Source: Aestuariispira insulae
Lineage (GTDB): Bacteria > Pseudomonadota > Alphaproteobacteria > UBA8366 > Aestuariispiraceae
Assembly (NCBI RefSeq): GCF_003385955.1
Contig: NZ_QRDW01000005.1
Location: 62,001 to 126,000, forward strand
DNA: 64,000 nucleotides
Direction: 5' to 3'
The translations under genes and the position numbers were made by a program. Below are positions 17,683-28,362 of the stretch, one piece after another (position 1 is the first letter of the stretch; every line of letters starts with the position of its first letter). Under the pieces are notes generated by a model. It ran no database searches, had not been told where the DNA came from, and saw only the letters and a list, made by a program, of their open reading frames with translations.

Positions 17683-18603
17683 TCAATTGCTGGTCGGGCG
17701 TGTTGTTTCCAGATGCAGCCAATCACGGAAGGCGCGGATTTTCGGCAACTCCTGACGATCTTTTCGGCAGACAAAATAATAGGCAACATCCGCCGGTAGA
17801 TCCACATCCAGAGGCTTGATCAGCGCGCCTGACTCCAACGCATCGGCGGTCAGGACACTGCGCCCCAGCATAATGCCGCGTCCTGAGACGGCTGCCATTG
17901 TGGTCAAATGGGTATCGTTGAAGATTGGTGAATGGGAGAGATCCACCTCATCAATACCAAAATGGGCAAACCATTCCGGCCAGCATAACTTTGTGTAGGG
18001 AAAGACACTGCCGCTATCCTGAAGCAGGAGGTGGTTTTTCAGATCCTCCAGTGTTTCGATCGGCGGCCCCTTTTCCAGTAAGATGGGGCTGCAAACGGGA
18101 TAGATTTCCTCATCCATTAGTTTTTCTACAAAGAGCCCAGGATAATTGCCAAGCCCAAAGCGGATGGCGACATCCACATCTTCGCGATTGAGATCCACCA
18201 GTTCTGTTGAGGAAACGACCCGGACGGTGATTTCGGGATGACTGTCCGTGAAGCGGTGAAGTCGTGGCACAAGCCACAGGGCGGCCATGGATGGCATGAC
18301 GGTGACGGTCAGGTTGAAATCATCCCCCCTGTCCTGTACGCGCCGGGTTTCCTCGGCAATGGCGTCCAATGCGTCGGTCAGGCCGGGCAAATAGCGTCGC
18401 CCTTCGTCACTGAGCGCTAATCCGCGCGGCAGGCGCTGGAACAGGGCCAGGCCGAGCCACTCTTCCAGCTGTTTGACCTGCTGGCTGATAGCGGAGGCGG
18501 TGACATGCAATTCTTCTGCGGCTGCCATGAAACTGGAATGGCGTGCGGCAGCTTCAAAGGCGCGTAGCGCATTGAGGGGCGGGAGTTTGCGGGCTTTGCT
18601 CAT
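17683..18603 (-). CDS. LysR-family regulator, GcvA-like
   Basis: 306 residues. An N-terminal winged helix (residues 8-66: PPLNALRAFEAAARHSSF, then ISQQVKQLEEWLG) is followed by a periplasmic-binding-protein-like effector domain. The start LPPLNALRAFEAAAR is typical of the GcvA subgroup. It is divergent from a DUF1127 gene, and this LysR-DUF1127 pairing recurs in alphaproteobacteria, so it probably regulates that gene. The effector is unknown. Confidence 0.9.
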   Translation of the reverse strand: MSKARKLPPLNALRAFEAAARHSSFMAAAEELHVTASAISQQVKQLEEWLGLALFQRLPRGLALSDEGRRYLPGLTDALDAIAEETRRVQDRGDDFNLTVTVMPSMAALWLVPRLHRFTDSHPEITVRVVSSTELVDLNREDVDVAIRFGLGNYPGLFVEKLMDEEIYPVCSPILLEKGPPIETLEDLKNHLLLQDSGSVFPYTKLCWPEWFAHFGIDEVDLSHSPIFNDTHLTTMAAVSGRGIMLGRSVLTADALESGALIKPLDVDLPADVAYYFVCRKDRQELPKIRAFRDWLHLETTRPTSN

Positions 18604-18666
18604 AAATTAGAAAATCTTGGCCATACTTTAAGAAAATCCCGTTTGTCTGGGAGGTGCTTTAACCAT

Positions 18667-18683
18667 ATCTAATGTTAGTAGAT
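18667..18683. promoter_or_regulatory. Candidate LysR operator
   Basis: An inverted repeat with arms ATCTA and TAGAT around a seven-base centre (CTAA-TG-TTAG also palindromic). It lies between the divergent LysR and DUF1127 genes, where an autoregulatory LysR site is expected. Confidence 0.35.
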
Positions 18684-18740
18684 GAGGAAAGCCAATAGAT
18701 GGCACCTAAGATGGATGAAGGATTTGGAAGGAGGTTTCCA

Positions 18741-18965
18741 ATGAGTGAAATAGCAAAACCCTGTCATGGCACGATCGAAATCAACCCGACAATCATTAAG
18801 ATCCAGAACCCTTTCGCGGTTTTGTGGAACGCTATCGTCTGCTGGTATTACCGGGCGGAAGAGCGCCGTCAGATGAAAGAGTTGGAACCGCGTCTGCGCG
18901 AAGATTTGGGCCTCAGCGATGAAGATATCTTCGGTGAAATGAGCAAGCCTTTCTGGCGACGCTAA
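18741..18965 (+). CDS. DUF1127 small protein
   Basis: 74 residues. ATG 18741 follows a near-perfect GAAGGAGG ribosome-binding site; the longer frame from 18699 is unlikely. The C-terminal 45 residues match DUF1127 (WYYRAEERRQMKELEPRL, then LREDLGLSDEDI and a PFWRR terminus). Family members are small arginine-rich proteins linked to RNA or phosphate metabolism in some alphaproteobacteria. Probably controlled by the divergent LysR protein. Confidence 0.88.
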   Translation: MSEIAKPCHGTIEINPTIIKIQNPFAVLWNAIVCWYYRAEERRQMKELEPRLREDLGLSDEDIFGEMSKPFWRR

Positions 18966-19015
18966 ATCGGATCCGAGCGGCAAAATCTTGTTCCGCAGAT
19001 CGTGGATGTTGATTT

Positions 19016-19052
19016 AACGGCTGAATTGTGATCACAATTCAGCCGTTTGTTT
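19016..19052 (+). terminator. Terminator formed by a perfect 32-bp palindrome
   Basis: Halves AACGGCTGAATTGTGA (19016-19031) and TCACAATTCAGCCGTT (19032-19047) are exact reverse complements with no spacer, followed by TGTTTTT. This is best read as the intrinsic terminator of the DUF1127 gene. The lack of any loop spacer is unusual. Confidence 0.65.
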
Positions 19053-19080
19053 TTCCGCTGTTATACCGTGAGAGGGTTAT

Positions 19081-19443
19081 ATGTCCGTTGGTGCCGACAA
19101 AATCATTGATTTCAAAGAAGCCGCAGCCGAGGAAATCCGCTATTCCCCGGATGCGGAAAAGATTCTGGCCGGCAATCCGGAACAGATGGTGCAAAATTTC
19201 TATACCGATGACAGCAATCAGTTTTCGGCCGGCATTTGGTCCGGGCGGCCCGGTCAGCACAAGGTGAATTACACGGAAGAGGAATTTTGCCAGATCCTGG
19301 AAGGGGTCGTGATCCTGCATGATGCGTCCGGCAACTCCCGCCGGTTTGAAAAAGGCGACAGCTTTGTCATCCCGGCCGGTTTCCAGGGCATCTGGGAAAC
19401 GGTCGAGACCGCTCGCAAGATTTATGTGGTGTACGAGAAATAA
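19081..19443 (+). CDS. Cupin-domain protein (DUF861 type)
   Basis: 120 residues. The beta-barrel signature is SAGIWSGRPGQHKVNYTEEE near residues 45-65, a Glu-rich metal-site strand (FCQILEGVVILHD), then FEKGDSFVIPAGFQGIWET. It resembles the small cupins annotated as ethanolamine-utilisation-like or DUF861. The usual histidine triad is reduced, so metal binding is uncertain. Substrate unknown. Convergent with the flavin oxidoreductase, with a short GC hairpin (19469-19490) between them. Confidence 0.8.
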   Translation: MSVGADKIIDFKEAAAEEIRYSPDAEKILAGNPEQMVQNFYTDDSNQFSAGIWSGRPGQHKVNYTEEEFCQILEGVVILHDASGNSRRFEKGDSFVIPAGFQGIWETVETARKIYVVYEK

Positions 19444-19468
19444 GACGTCGTATCCGCGAGTTTCTGTC

Positions 19469-19490
19469 ATCCCGGCACTAGCGCCGGGAT
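19469..19490. terminator. Weak shared hairpin between convergent genes
   Basis: ATCCCGGC pairs with GCCGGGAT around a six-base loop. No T-run follows on either strand, so it is a REP-like or weak terminator hairpin at best. Confidence 0.35.
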
Positions 19491-19494
19491 AACA

Positions 19495-20889
19495 TCAGGA
19501 TATAATTTTCCCGGGATTTAAGATCCCTTGCGGGTCAAAGGCGGTTTTGAGCGTGCGCATCAACTCGACCGCTTCGCCATGCTCACGCTCCAGATATTTG
19601 ATTTTGCCCATGCCGATGCCATGCTCACCGGTGCAGGTGCCGCCCATAGTAATCGCCCGGTCATTCAGTCGGCCGACCAGGTCATGAACCCGGGCCTGTG
19701 CGGCCCGGTCATCGGCATCAAACAGCAGCAGCATATGGAAATTGCCGTCACCCACATGACCGACGATGGGGGCGGTCAGGCCTTCTGCATCGGCATCCTG
19801 CTTGGTTTCCAAGATGCATTCCGCCAGGCGGGAGATTGGCACGCAGACATCGGTGGTGAGCGCCGATTTTGTCGGGTCCAACGCCTTGGCGGCAAAATAG
19901 GCGTTGTGTCGCGCCTTCCATAGCCGGTTCCGGTCTTCCACCTGCGCGGTCCAGGCAAAGGCGCTGCCGCCGAATTCATCGGAAATGGCGCGCACTTGTT
20001 CCGCCTGTTCCTCTGCCCCGGCGGTGGTGCCATGGAACTCAAAAAACAGGGTTGGTTTTTCCTCATATCCTTCCAGGTTGGAATATTGGATACAGGCTTT
20101 CATCTGCACCGCGTCCAACAGTTCGATCCGGGCCACGGGAATGCCCGACTGGATCGCCAGGATCACCGTATTCACCGCGGATTCCAGGTCGGGATATTGG
20201 CAGACCGCACTGGTGATGCTCTCTGGGATGCCATAGAGGCGCAGCTGGATTTCGGTCACGATGCCAAGCGTTCCTTCGGAGCCGACAAATAAGCGGGTCA
20301 GGTCATAGCCGGCTGCGGATTTCCGCGCCCGTCCGCCGGTTCGGATTATCCTGCCCTCGGCCGTGACCACGGTCAGGCCCAATACATTCTCCCGCATGGT
20401 GCCATAGCGCACGGCATTGGTGCCGCTGGCCCGGGTCGCGGTCATGCCACCAAGAGAGGCATTGGCACCGGGATCAATCGGAAAGAACAAGCCGGTATCG
20501 CGCAGATAATCATTCAGCTGTTCGCGGGTGACCCCGGCCTGCACCCGGCAATCGAGATCCTCGCCATTGACTTCCAGGATGGCATCCATCTGGGAAAGAT
20601 CAATGCTCAGGCCACCCTTTACCGCATTGATATGGCCTTCCAGCGAGGTCCCGGTGCCATAGGGAATAACGGGTAGGGCATGGGCGGCACAGATGCGCAT
20701 TGCCTGGGCAACCTCTTCGGTGGATCGGGCAAACAGAACCATGTCTGGCGGGTTGCTGGCGAACCAGCCTTCACCATGGCCATGGTGATCGCGAATGCTT
20801 TCTGCCGTGGAAAGCCGGTCGCCGAAGGCATCCGTCAAAGCGGCAGTAACATCGGTTAAATCCCGGATCTGGGCGGTCTGGCTGGCCAT
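19495..20889 (-). CDS. FAD-binding oxidoreductase, D-lactate dehydrogenase/GlcD-like
   Basis: 464 residues. The N-terminal PCMH-type FAD domain (about 35-215) has PVIPYGTGTSLEGH, the DPGANASLGGM loop and a RTGGRARKSAAGYDLTRLFVGSEGTLGIVTE-type region. The C-terminal FAD-oxidase domain (about 250-460) ends with GTCTGEHGIGMGK and FDPQGILNPGKI. This is the D-2-hydroxy-acid dehydrogenase family, including cytochrome-linked D-lactate dehydrogenases and GlcD. It stands alone without Fe-S partner genes, unlike the separate glcDEF operon in the window. Substrate is most likely D-lactate, but this is inference. Confidence 0.88.
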   Translation of the reverse strand: MASQTAQIRDLTDVTAALTDAFGDRLSTAESIRDHHGHGEGWFASNPPDMVLFARSTEEVAQAMRICAAHALPVIPYGTGTSLEGHINAVKGGLSIDLSQMDAILEVNGEDLDCRVQAGVTREQLNDYLRDTGLFFPIDPGANASLGGMTATRASGTNAVRYGTMRENVLGLTVVTAEGRIIRTGGRARKSAAGYDLTRLFVGSEGTLGIVTEIQLRLYGIPESITSAVCQYPDLESAVNTVILAIQSGIPVARIELLDAVQMKACIQYSNLEGYEEKPTLFFEFHGTTAGAEEQAEQVRAISDEFGGSAFAWTAQVEDRNRLWKARHNAYFAAKALDPTKSALTTDVCVPISRLAECILETKQDADAEGLTAPIVGHVGDGNFHMLLLFDADDRAAQARVHDLVGRLNDRAITMGGTCTGEHGIGMGKIKYLEREHGEAVELMRTLKTAFDPQGILNPGKIIS

Positions 20890-20994
20890 GGTCTGTCCCG
20901 TTCAATTCTTGTTTTGATTGCTGCCAGAGTATCGCAATTGTTAAAATAACACCAACCTTGCGCCTGGATCAGCATTTGTTATCGCACGGCAAAA

Positions 20995-21020
20995 AAAGCC
21001 CCGGCCAAAACCGGGGCTTT
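20995..21020 (-). terminator. Intrinsic terminator of the chemoreceptor gene
   Basis: AAAGCCCCGG (20995-21004) pairs with CCGGGGCTTT (21011-21020). On the minus strand the stem runs into seven T residues, 25 bp after the stop. Confidence 0.85.
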
Positions 21021-21044
21021 CAAATCCTCTCCAACTGACCGGTT

Positions 21045-23150
21045 TCAGTTCAGGATACGTGACAGGCGGTCCCTCAGATTTTCGATGCCGTCGGAAACCT
21101 CGGCCGCGCCGGTGCGGACCTGCTGCGACAGCTCGCCCACCTGGGCGGCGCTGTTGGTCACTTCGCCAATTTCCTCGGTCACGCCGCGGGTGGCGTTGGC
21201 GGCTTCGCGGACATTGTCGGTGATCTGCCTTGTGCCTTCGGTCCTGGCTTCTACGGTGCGTGCGATCGTATCGGTGATCTCACTCATCTGGACGATGGTG
21301 TCGGAGATGGTGGTGATCGCATCCACCGTAGCCTTGGTCCGGCTCTGGACCTGACTAATCTGGCTCGTGATTTCCTCGGTTGCCTGGGTTGTCCGGTTGG
21401 CCAGGTTTTTAACCTCCTGGGCGACGACGGCAAAACCGCGCCCGGATTCTCCGGCCCGGGCCGCCTCGATGGTGGCGTTGAGCGCGAGCATGTTGGTCTG
21501 GTCGGCAATCTCAGTGATCAGGCTGATCACATCGGAAATTTTCCGCGCATCCTCGGCCAGGGAAGAGACCGAATCACTAGCGGTTTCCGCCTGTTCGCTG
21601 GCCTGTTGGGAAATGCCGCTCGACCGGCCGGCAAGGTCCAGCACCTCAGTGAAGGAATGGGTGACCTGTTCGGTTTCGCCCACCACGGCCTCGGCATTCT
21701 GGGTGGCCTGCTCGGCCTGGTTTGCTACCAAAGTGGAGCGTTCCTGGGCCCCTTGTGCTGATGATGCCATATCATCGGCAATGGATTCCAGCCGTTTCAT
21801 ATTATCCTGGATGCCGCTGACGGTGGAGCGCAGCTCCTCATTCAGTTTGTCCGACATTTCCTGAAGTTTGTCCTGAATCTCCTTGCGCTGGGCACGCTGG
21901 CGTTCTTCTTCCTTATCCTGGATTTCCTTCAGCTCAACCGAACTTTGCCGCAGCTTGGCCAGCGCGGTTGCCATCACAGCCATCTCATCATTGCCGGTTT
22001 TAGGAATGTCCACATCGGTCTGGCCGTCACCGATCTGGTTCATGGCGCTGGCGAAACGGCGTAGGGGCCGGAATGTGATGGAATTGAGCAGGAACCAACC
22101 CAGCACCCAGGCAACGACCACACCGCCGACCACAACGGCCAGGGCCAGGTTCCTTGTTTCGCTGACAGCAGTATTCAGGCCGCTGATATTGCGGGTCAGG
22201 ACGGCGTAGGCCCAGGTGTCACCAAAGGAATCGGGCAGGGTGATGCGGGTATCAGTGAAGTCTTCGCTAGCGCCATCTGCGGTAGCTTCAGCTTCCATTT
22301 CTTCCGATTGAGAAGCATCATCTGCGTCGGAAACGCTGCCCGCATCCTCCGTAGCTTCCGCGGCGGCCTCTTCGGCTGCGCCCCCGGTTTCATCAGCGGC
22401 AGCCGTCTCTTCGGAATGGTAATCCTCGGTGAAAACCTGCTCGTTATTGATGTTCAGAAGCTGGAAGTCACCGCCCATGGTATCGGCCAGCCCATTGAGC
22501 ATCTGAAGGGGATCGGTGACAACCTCCATGAAGCCGGCCACACGGAAGCCGCCGACGGGGGCGACCAGCGAATGGACCGGGCGGCCATCTTCGGTGCGCC
22601 AGTAATAGCCGGCAATTTGCCGTTGGGCCTTTTTATCGCGCGATTGCAACTGTTCCCGGACGCCGGGGATGGAGAAGACGGATTCGCCATTGCCCTTGGG
22701 AGCCTGGGCCAACATCTCCAAATCCTTGGAGAGAAAATTGACATTCACAAAGGCAAAATCACCACTGGTGAAAATGGCGTCATTGTAAACCGCGTCGGTC
22801 TGCACCTCCATCAGCTTAGGATCGCCACTTTGCATGGCCTTGGTAAAGCTTGGATGGCGGCTCCACTCCGTGTTGGCATGAGGCTCGATCTTGGCCAGAT
22901 ACTGGCGTTCGATCCGGTCCTTGACCAGAACGGAAAGTGTTTCTTCCGACGTCGCCTCCAACTGGGTCAGGGCCAGTTCGCGGAACGCACCCGCGGTCCA
23001 GACCTGGTTGGCCAGAATCCCGGCGGAAAACAGAATGGACAAAAGAAGCAGAACCCGCCTCAGGGTCCAGGATGACGTTTGTGATTTATGGTTTGGATTG
23101 GCGCCTGCGGCCTGGTTTTCTTCGGGAGACTGATCGTCCGTTACCGACAC
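21045..23150 (-). CDS. Methyl-accepting chemotaxis protein with acidic periplasmic insert
   Basis: 701 residues. A cytoplasmic 30-residue lead precedes TM1 (about 32-48). The extracytoplasmic sensor (about 50-333, Cache-like, with a [18 protein letters not shown] strand) is followed by TM2 (about 334-356), a HAMP domain (about 357-415) and a long coiled coil. The signalling tip is [19 protein letters not shown] with [20 protein letters not shown]. Residues 246-299 are an insert with 19 Asp/Glu and no Lys/Arg, which is unlike the rest of the sensor. The C-terminus RLSRILN lacks the NWETF-type CheR tether. The ligand is unknown. Confidence 0.95.
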   Translation of the reverse strand: MSVTDDQSPEENQAAGANPNHKSQTSSWTLRRVLLLLSILFSAGILANQVWTAGAFRELALTQLEATSEETLSVLVKDRIERQYLAKIEPHANTEWSRHPSFTKAMQSGDPKLMEVQTDAVYNDAIFTSGDFAFVNVNFLSKDLEMLAQAPKGNGESVFSIPGVREQLQSRDKKAQRQIAGYYWRTEDGRPVHSLVAPVGGFRVAGFMEVVTDPLQMLNGLADTMGGDFQLLNINNEQVFTEDYHSEETAAADETGGAAEEAAAEATEDAGSVSDADDASQSEEMEAEATADGASEDFTDTRITLPDSFGDTWAYAVLTRNISGLNTAVSETRNLALAVVVGGVVVAWVLGWFLLNSITFRPLRRFASAMNQIGDGQTDVDIPKTGNDEMAVMATALAKLRQSSVELKEIQDKEEERQRAQRKEIQDKLQEMSDKLNEELRSTVSGIQDNMKRLESIADDMASSAQGAQERSTLVANQAEQATQNAEAVVGETEQVTHSFTEVLDLAGRSSGISQQASEQAETASDSVSSLAEDARKISDVISLITEIADQTNMLALNATIEAARAGESGRGFAVVAQEVKNLANRTTQATEEITSQISQVQSRTKATVDAITTISDTIVQMSEITDTIARTVEARTEGTRQITDNVREAANATRGVTEEIGEVTNSAAQVGELSQQVRTGAAEVSDGIENLRDRLSRILN

Positions 23151-23239
23151 CTTGATATTCCCTCTGCTGCTGTTGCCCTGCCCCGGACCTCTGGGGGTAC
23201 GGCAGACGGGTGGCGATTATTACGTCGCGTGAGCACAAG

Positions 23240-23269
23240 ATTATACCAAAATGGTTAATCGAAATTGAA
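23240..23269 (-). promoter_or_regulatory. Putative promoter of the chemoreceptor gene
   Basis: On the minus strand a perfect TATAAT (23245-23240) lies 18 bp after TTCAAT (23269-23264), 90 bp upstream of the start codon. The spacer contains TTAACCAT, which resembles a single CtrA half-site. The rest of 23151-23500 has no supportable gene. Confidence 0.45.
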
Positions 23270-23500
23270 CGGTTTGATTCTATTGGCTTCTTTTAACTTT
23301 GGCCGGATTAAATCGCTCCGATCATTGACCACCCCGGTACCATTTATTGTTATTGTGGCTCTTTTTGGCCCGCTGCCTGTGGCAACAATTTTTTCCCTTA
23401 AGAACTATGCTTAACGGTAGCAGAATGGGCTTTCAACAAATTTTGTTTAAAATGCTATGAAGTCCTGCGGGAATGCTATGGCGAAATGGGTAGATGTCAA

Positions 23501-23917
23501 TCAGCCTAGCTGGGCGGCGGCATCGGCGCGGATGCGCTCCACCATTGCAACCAGGCCATTGCGCCGGTTGGGGCTGATATGTGATTCCAGACCAATGCGG
23601 GAAAGAGCCTCCATAGCATCGGTTTCGGCAATGTCAGCTGGGCTTTGGCCATCATAAATCTGCATCAAAACCGCGATTAGGCCTTTTACGATAAAGGCAT
23701 CTGAATCGGCATTGAACCGCATGATGGCGGGATCGCCTTCGACCCGGCTGGTCATCCAGACCTGGCTCATACAACCGCGGACCTTGTTCTCCTCGATCAT
23801 TTCTTCTGCCGGCATGGGGGGCAGCTTCTTGCCCAAGTCAATGATGTAGCTGTAGCGGGCCTCCCAATCATCAAAGAAGCTGAAATCCTCTACAAGTTCT
23901 TCAAGATCGATTGCCAT
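23501..23917 (-). CDS. sufE: SufE-family sulfur acceptor
   Basis: About 138 residues from ATG 23917. SufE takes persulfide sulfur from the cysteine desulfurase SufS for Fe-S cluster assembly. The acceptor cysteine is Cys49 in the NKVRGCMSQVW motif. Family residues FSFFDDWEARYSYIIDLG occur near the N-terminus and DAMEALSRIGLESHISPNRRNG near the end. No suf genes are adjacent, which is common for this alphaproteobacterial gene. Confidence 0.92.
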   Translation of the reverse strand: MAIDLEELVEDFSFFDDWEARYSYIIDLGKKLPPMPAEEMIEENKVRGCMSQVWMTSRVEGDPAIMRFNADSDAFIVKGLIAVLMQIYDGQSPADIAETDAMEALSRIGLESHISPNRRNGLVAMVERIRADAAAQLG

Positions 23918-24007
23918 GGTTCTGGTCCGGGTCAATGGGAAACAAAATACCTGTCAGGCCTGATATAGATCCTGCCCCGCTTTTTCAAGGGAGCGGGCTG
24001 GCCGGGG

Positions 24008-24529
24008 TTACAAGCTGGTTGCGGATCGTGCGGCCTGATCATACAGGCCGGAAAGGGCGCGCAATGTTTTGGCCATCTCGCCGACATCCTCCAGGTTGAG
24101 GCCGCCCAGTGCACCAAAGGCATCGACCAGGCAGGCCTCGCGGACCTTGCGGTAATTGGCGCAGGCGTCCGACCCGGCAATGGTAGCGCGATAAAACTGT
24201 TCCTTGCCCTTCTTCTCCCGCTCGACTAAGCCGTTTTTCAAGAGTTTCTTGAGCGCATAATTGACCGTATGGGTATCTTCCACATTGAGGGTGAAACAGA
24301 TATCGGCCAGCCGTTTTTCCCGCGAACGGTGATTGACCGTGTGCAGCACCAGGACTTCGAGCGGGCTCAAGTCGCCGCCGCCGCTGGCGGTCATGCACCT
24401 TGTGATCCAGCGGTTGAAGGCATTGCTGGCAATGATCAGGCCAAATTCATACTCGCTCAGTTCCGCGGCATCCTCGGAAACCAAATGAGCGGAAGAAACA
24501 ATGCGTTCTTTTGATGGGCGGTCGGTCAT
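24008..24529 (-). CDS. MarR-like winged-helix regulator
   Basis: 173 residues from ATG 24529; the frame runs on upstream into the oxoprolinase gene, but that extension is not family-like. The winged helix spans about residues 45-120 (DLSPLEVLVLHTVNHRSREK, then TLNVEDTHTVNYALKKLLK, then NGLVEREKKGKEQFYRAT). It follows the oxoprolinase gene on the same strand by 124 bp. It is the natural candidate to bind the palindrome in the oxoprolinase-TRAP divergent promoter. Confidence 0.85.
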   Translation of the reverse strand: MTDRPSKERIVSSAHLVSEDAAELSEYEFGLIIASNAFNRWITRCMTASGGGDLSPLEVLVLHTVNHRSREKRLADICFTLNVEDTHTVNYALKKLLKNGLVEREKKGKEQFYRATIAGSDACANYRKVREACLVDAFGALGGLNLEDVGEMAKTLRALSGLYDQAARSATSL

Positions 24530-24653
24530 GAAATCGGGTCCTCGGCTTTGGGTCTGACCAGAGATATAGCGATGATGGCCCCAAACGGCAAACGCCCCGC
24601 CGGGGAAGGCGAGGCGCATGCTGGCAGGCTGGTTGGATACCAACAACCAAAGC

Positions 24654-27600
24654 TTAAGCGGTACCAAACCCGCCCGCACTGGGAGTTTGCAGGACAAAAA
24701 CGTCGCCCGGCTGGACATGGCGTTTGTCGGTGCCCGTCATTTCGTCGATCGTGCCGTCGGCGCGCTCGACCCAGTTGCGCCCCAACTCGCCAGGTTCCCC
24801 GCCTTTCATACCGTAAGGCGGGATTTTCCTGTGGTTGGACAGAATCACAACATCCATTTCCTCCAGGAAACGCAGGTGACGGTTGGTGCCGTCTCCGCCG
24901 TGATATTTACCTTTGCCGCCAGAGCCTTTGCGGATCTCGAACTTGTCGAGCCGCACCGGGAAACGCCATTCCAGGATCTCCGGATCGGTCAGGCGGGAGT
25001 TGGTCATATGGGTATGGACCGCGTCGGTTCCGTTAAACCCTTCGCCGGCACCGGAACCGCCACAGACGGTTTCGTAATATTGATGGGTCTGATTGCCGAA
25101 GGTCACGTTATTCATAGTACCCTGGCTGGCGGACATAACACCCAAAGCCCCATAAACCGCGTCGGTGATACATTGGGACGTTTCAACATTGCCCGCGACC
25201 ACGGCAGCCGGATATTCCGGGTTCAGCATGGAGCCTTCCGGGATGACCAGTTCCAGCGGTTTCAGGCAGCCCTCATTCATCGGAATGTCGTCATCGACCA
25301 GGGTGCGGAATACATAGAGGACCGCGGCCCGGCAAACGGCGCTTGGCGCATTGAAGTTGGTCGGGCGCTGTGCGCTGGTGCCGGTGAAGTCGATCTTTGC
25401 CGACCGGCTGGGTTTGTCGATGGTTACGGTCACCTTGATCAGGCTGCCGTCATCCATGGGATATTCAAACACACCGTCAGACAAAACATCAATCACGCGG
25501 CGCACAGATTCTTCCGCATTGTCCTGCACATGGCCCATATAGGCCTGCACGGTGGCCAGGCCGAAATGATCGACCATCTTGCGAAGCTCGCGCACCCCTT
25601 TTTCATTGGCGGCCACCTGGGCATGGATATCGGCCAGATTCTGATGGGTGTTCCGGGCCGGATATTGTCCGGACTTCAACAACTCCACAAAGGCGGTTTC
25701 CCGGAATGTGCCCTGATCAATCAGTTTGAAATTGTCGATCAGAACGCCTTCCTCAATCACAGATGTGGAATTGGAGGGCATGGATCCCGGCGTGGTGCCG
25801 CCGATATCCGCATGATGGCCGCGGCTGCCCACATAGAACAGGATTTCCTGGCCCGCATCGTCAAAGACCGGGGTCACGACCGTAATATCCGGCAAGTGTG
25901 TGCCGCCGTTATAGGGCGCATTTAGGACATAAACATCACCCGGCTTAATCGTGCCTTGGTTGCCGCGGATCACGGCGCGGATGCTTTCCCCCATGGACCC
26001 CAGATGCACCGGCATATGGGGCGCGTTGGCGATCAACTGGCCCTCGGCGTCAAAGACCGCGCAGGAGAAATCCAGCCGTTCCTTGATATTGACCGAATAG
26101 CTGGTGTTCTGGAGGGTGTAGCCCATTTGTTCGGCGATCGACATGAAGAGATTGTTGAACACTTCCAGCATGACCGGATCGCAGGTGGTGCCGATGGCTT
26201 CGACACGGGCCAACGGTTCAACCCGGGTTAGCACCAGGTTGCCGATATCGGTCATTTTCGCCTGCCATCCGGGCTCGATCACGTTGGTGCCGGTCTTTTC
26301 CCGAATGATGGCAGGGCCATTGACGATATTGCCGGGTTTCATGGCATCGCGGTCATAGACCGGCGTGTTGTGATGATTGCCGGCCATGAAGCTCTCAATT
26401 TCCGCCAACGGAGCGGGCAGGGCGCCGTCATTGTCGGCCTTGCCGTCTTCCAGGGCGAATGTATGGCCGATAGCTTCCGCAGCCACGGCCTCCGCAACCA
26501 GGGCCTTGCCCTCCATGTTAAAGCCGAAGCGCGCGCGATAGGCGGCTTCAAACTCAGCGACCATGTCTTCGATGCTGCCAAAAGAGACTTCCAGCGCGTT
26601 GTCGGATCCTTCGTAACGCAGATGCACCTTGCGCAAAACTTCGATCTTGTCCTGGGCGATCTCCTGGTCCAGCACTTCTTTCTCGGCCTGGCCACCCAGT
26701 TCATTGAGAACGGCTTCCAGCGCGGGCAGGCGGTTTGGTTCGAGCGGCAGCTCCATGGCTTTTTCCCGCATGGCGCGGACATCGGCCAGGCCCATGCCAT
26801 AGGCGGACAAAACACCGGCAAAGGGATGCAGCATCACCTTGGTCATGCCCAGGGCATCGGCCACCAGGCAGGCATGCTGGCCGCCTGCTCCGCCGAAGCA
26901 GGTCAGGGTGTATTCGGTTACGTCATAGCCACGCTGGACCGAGATTTTTTTAACCGCATTGGCCATGTTTTCGACCGCGATCTTAAGAAAACCATCGGCC
27001 ACTTCAACAGCCGAGCGTTTATCGCCTGTGGCTTTCTCTATTTCCTGGGCCAACGCCTCAAATTTCTGTCTGACAACGTCTGCGTCCAGCGGCTGATCCT
27101 GGTTCGGGCCGAAAACTGGCGGGAAGAAGGATGGCTGCAATTTACCCAGCATCACGTTGCAGTCAGTCACCGTCAGCGGTCCGCCGCGGCGATAGGCGGC
27201 AGGCCCCGGATTGGCACCGGCACTTTCCGGGCCGACCCGATAGCGCGCGCCGTCAAAGATGCACATGGAACCACCGCCTGCGGCAACCGTATGGATCTGC
27301 ATCATGGGGGCACGCATACGCACACCCGCCACCTGGGTCTCGAATGCGCGCTCATATTCGCCGTCATAATGGGCCACATCTGTGGAGGTGCCACCCATGT
27401 CAAAGGTAATGATCTGGTTAAATCCGGCCTGTTCGGAGGTACGCACAGAGCCAACAATGCCGCCGGCCGGGCCGGACAGGATCGCATCCTTGCCCTGGAA
27501 TAGGGAGGCATCGGTCAGGCCGCCGTTGGATTGCATGAACTGCAGACGCACATCCCCCAATTCACCCGCCACTTGATTGACATAGCGGCGCAGGATCGGG

Positions 27601-28268
27601 GAGAGATAGGCATCAACAACCGTGGTGTCGCCGCGGCTGACCAGCTTCATCAGCGGGCTGGTCTCATGCGAGGTGGAAACCTGGGTGAAACCCAATTGGC
27701 GGGCCAGATCCGCGATTTTCTCTTCGTGATCGGTATAGCGATAACCATGCATGCAGACGATGGCGATGGATTTGATGCCGTCTGCCAGGGCGCTTTTTAG
27801 GCGCGGACGCAGATTTTCCAAATCCAGAGGCGTCACAATCCCGCCTTTGGCATCCATGCGTTCGGTGACTTCCTCGACCCGCTCGTAGAGCAGTTCGGGC
27901 AGCACGATATTGCGGTCGAACAGCTTGGGCCGCGCCTGATAGGCAATGCGCAGGGCGTCACGGAAGCCTTCGGTGATCACCAGCAATGTGCGCTCGCCCT
28001 TGCGTTCCAGCAGAGCGTTGGTGGCGACCGTCGTGCCCATCTTGACCGCATCAACCTGTTCCGCCGGGAAAGGGGCGCCGTCTTTCAGGCCAAGCAAGGT
28101 GCGGATGCCATAGACAGCGGCATCCTTGTAAGCTTCCGGATTTTCGGAAAGCAGCTTGTGGGTGACCAGCGTGCCATCGGGTTTCCGGGCGACGATATCG
28201 GTGAATGTGCCGCCTCGGTCGATCCAGAATTGCCAGCCGGTCTGGTCTTCATGTTGGTGCGACGCCAT
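24654..28268 (-). CDS. oplA: 5-oxoprolinase (fused HyuA-HyuB hydantoinase family)
   Basis: 1204 residues from ATG 28268 (the open frame extends to 28445 over the promoter). The first ~680 residues form the HyuA ATP-using half, with the [18 protein letters not shown] nucleotide motif at the N-terminus, [15 protein letters not shown], and [15 protein letters not shown]. The second half is HyuB-like ([20 protein letters not shown], then [13 protein letters not shown], then [11 protein letters not shown]). This full-length fusion is the layout of ATP-dependent 5-oxoprolinases, which open pyroglutamate to glutamate. Hydantoins are an alternative substrate. Divergent from a TRAP transporter that probably imports the substrate, and followed by a MarR-like gene. 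Confidence 0.92.
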   Translation of the reverse strand: MASHQHEDQTGWQFWIDRGGTFTDIVARKPDGTLVTHKLLSENPEAYKDAAVYGIRTLLGLKDGAPFPAEQVDAVKMGTTVATNALLERKGERTLLVITEGFRDALRIAYQARPKLFDRNIVLPELLYERVEEVTERMDAKGGIVTPLDLENLRPRLKSALADGIKSIAIVCMHGYRYTDHEEKIADLARQLGFTQVSTSHETSPLMKLVSRGDTTVVDAYLSPILRRYVNQVAGELGDVRLQFMQSNGGLTDASLFQGKDAILSGPAGGIVGSVRTSEQAGFNQIITFDMGGTSTDVAHYDGEYERAFETQVAGVRMRAPMMQIHTVAAGGGSMCIFDGARYRVGPESAGANPGPAAYRRGGPLTVTDCNVMLGKLQPSFFPPVFGPNQDQPLDADVVRQKFEALAQEIEKATGDKRSAVEVADGFLKIAVENMANAVKKISVQRGYDVTEYTLTCFGGAGGQHACLVADALGMTKVMLHPFAGVLSAYGMGLADVRAMREKAMELPLEPNRLPALEAVLNELGGQAEKEVLDQEIAQDKIEVLRKVHLRYEGSDNALEVSFGSIEDMVAEFEAAYRARFGFNMEGKALVAEAVAAEAIGHTFALEDGKADNDGALPAPLAEIESFMAGNHHNTPVYDRDAMKPGNIVNGPAIIREKTGTNVIEPGWQAKMTDIGNLVLTRVEPLARVEAIGTTCDPVMLEVFNNLFMSIAEQMGYTLQNTSYSVNIKERLDFSCAVFDAEGQLIANAPHMPVHLGSMGESIRAVIRGNQGTIKPGDVYVLNAPYNGGTHLPDITVVTPVFDDAGQEILFYVGSRGHHADIGGTTPGSMPSNSTSVIEEGVLIDNFKLIDQGTFRETAFVELLKSGQYPARNTHQNLADIHAQVAANEKGVRELRKMVDHFGLATVQAYMGHVQDNAEESVRRVIDVLSDGVFEYPMDDGSLIKVTVTIDKPSRSAKIDFTGTSAQRPTNFNAPSAVCRAAVLYVFRTLVDDDIPMNEGCLKPLELVIPEGSMLNPEYPAAVVAGNVETSQCITDAVYGALGVMSASQGTMNNVTFGNQTHQYYETVCGGSGAGEGFNGTDAVHTHMTNSRLTDPEILEWRFPVRLDKFEIRKGSGGKGKYHGGDGTNRHLRFLEEMDVVILSNHRKIPPYGMKGGEPGELGRNWVERADGTIDEMTGTDKRHVQPGDVFVLQTPSAGGFGTA

Positions 28269-28362
28269 GGTTCTTATCCTTTTCCCACTGCTGTTTTCCC
28301 TGTCATCCTGCCGCATGAGTGAGGCCTTCGCAATCGGCCTCGCGGTTCGGATTGATAAAACG

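Noticed and set aside
19022-19041. CRP site within the 32-bp palindrome
   Set aside because: It has TGTGA and TCACA, but they are adjacent, not separated by six bases.
24618-27503. Long plus-strand frames of 435 and 377 codons
   Set aside because: Both are antisense to 5-oxoprolinase, whose motifs are unmistakable; no family-like residues in the shadows.
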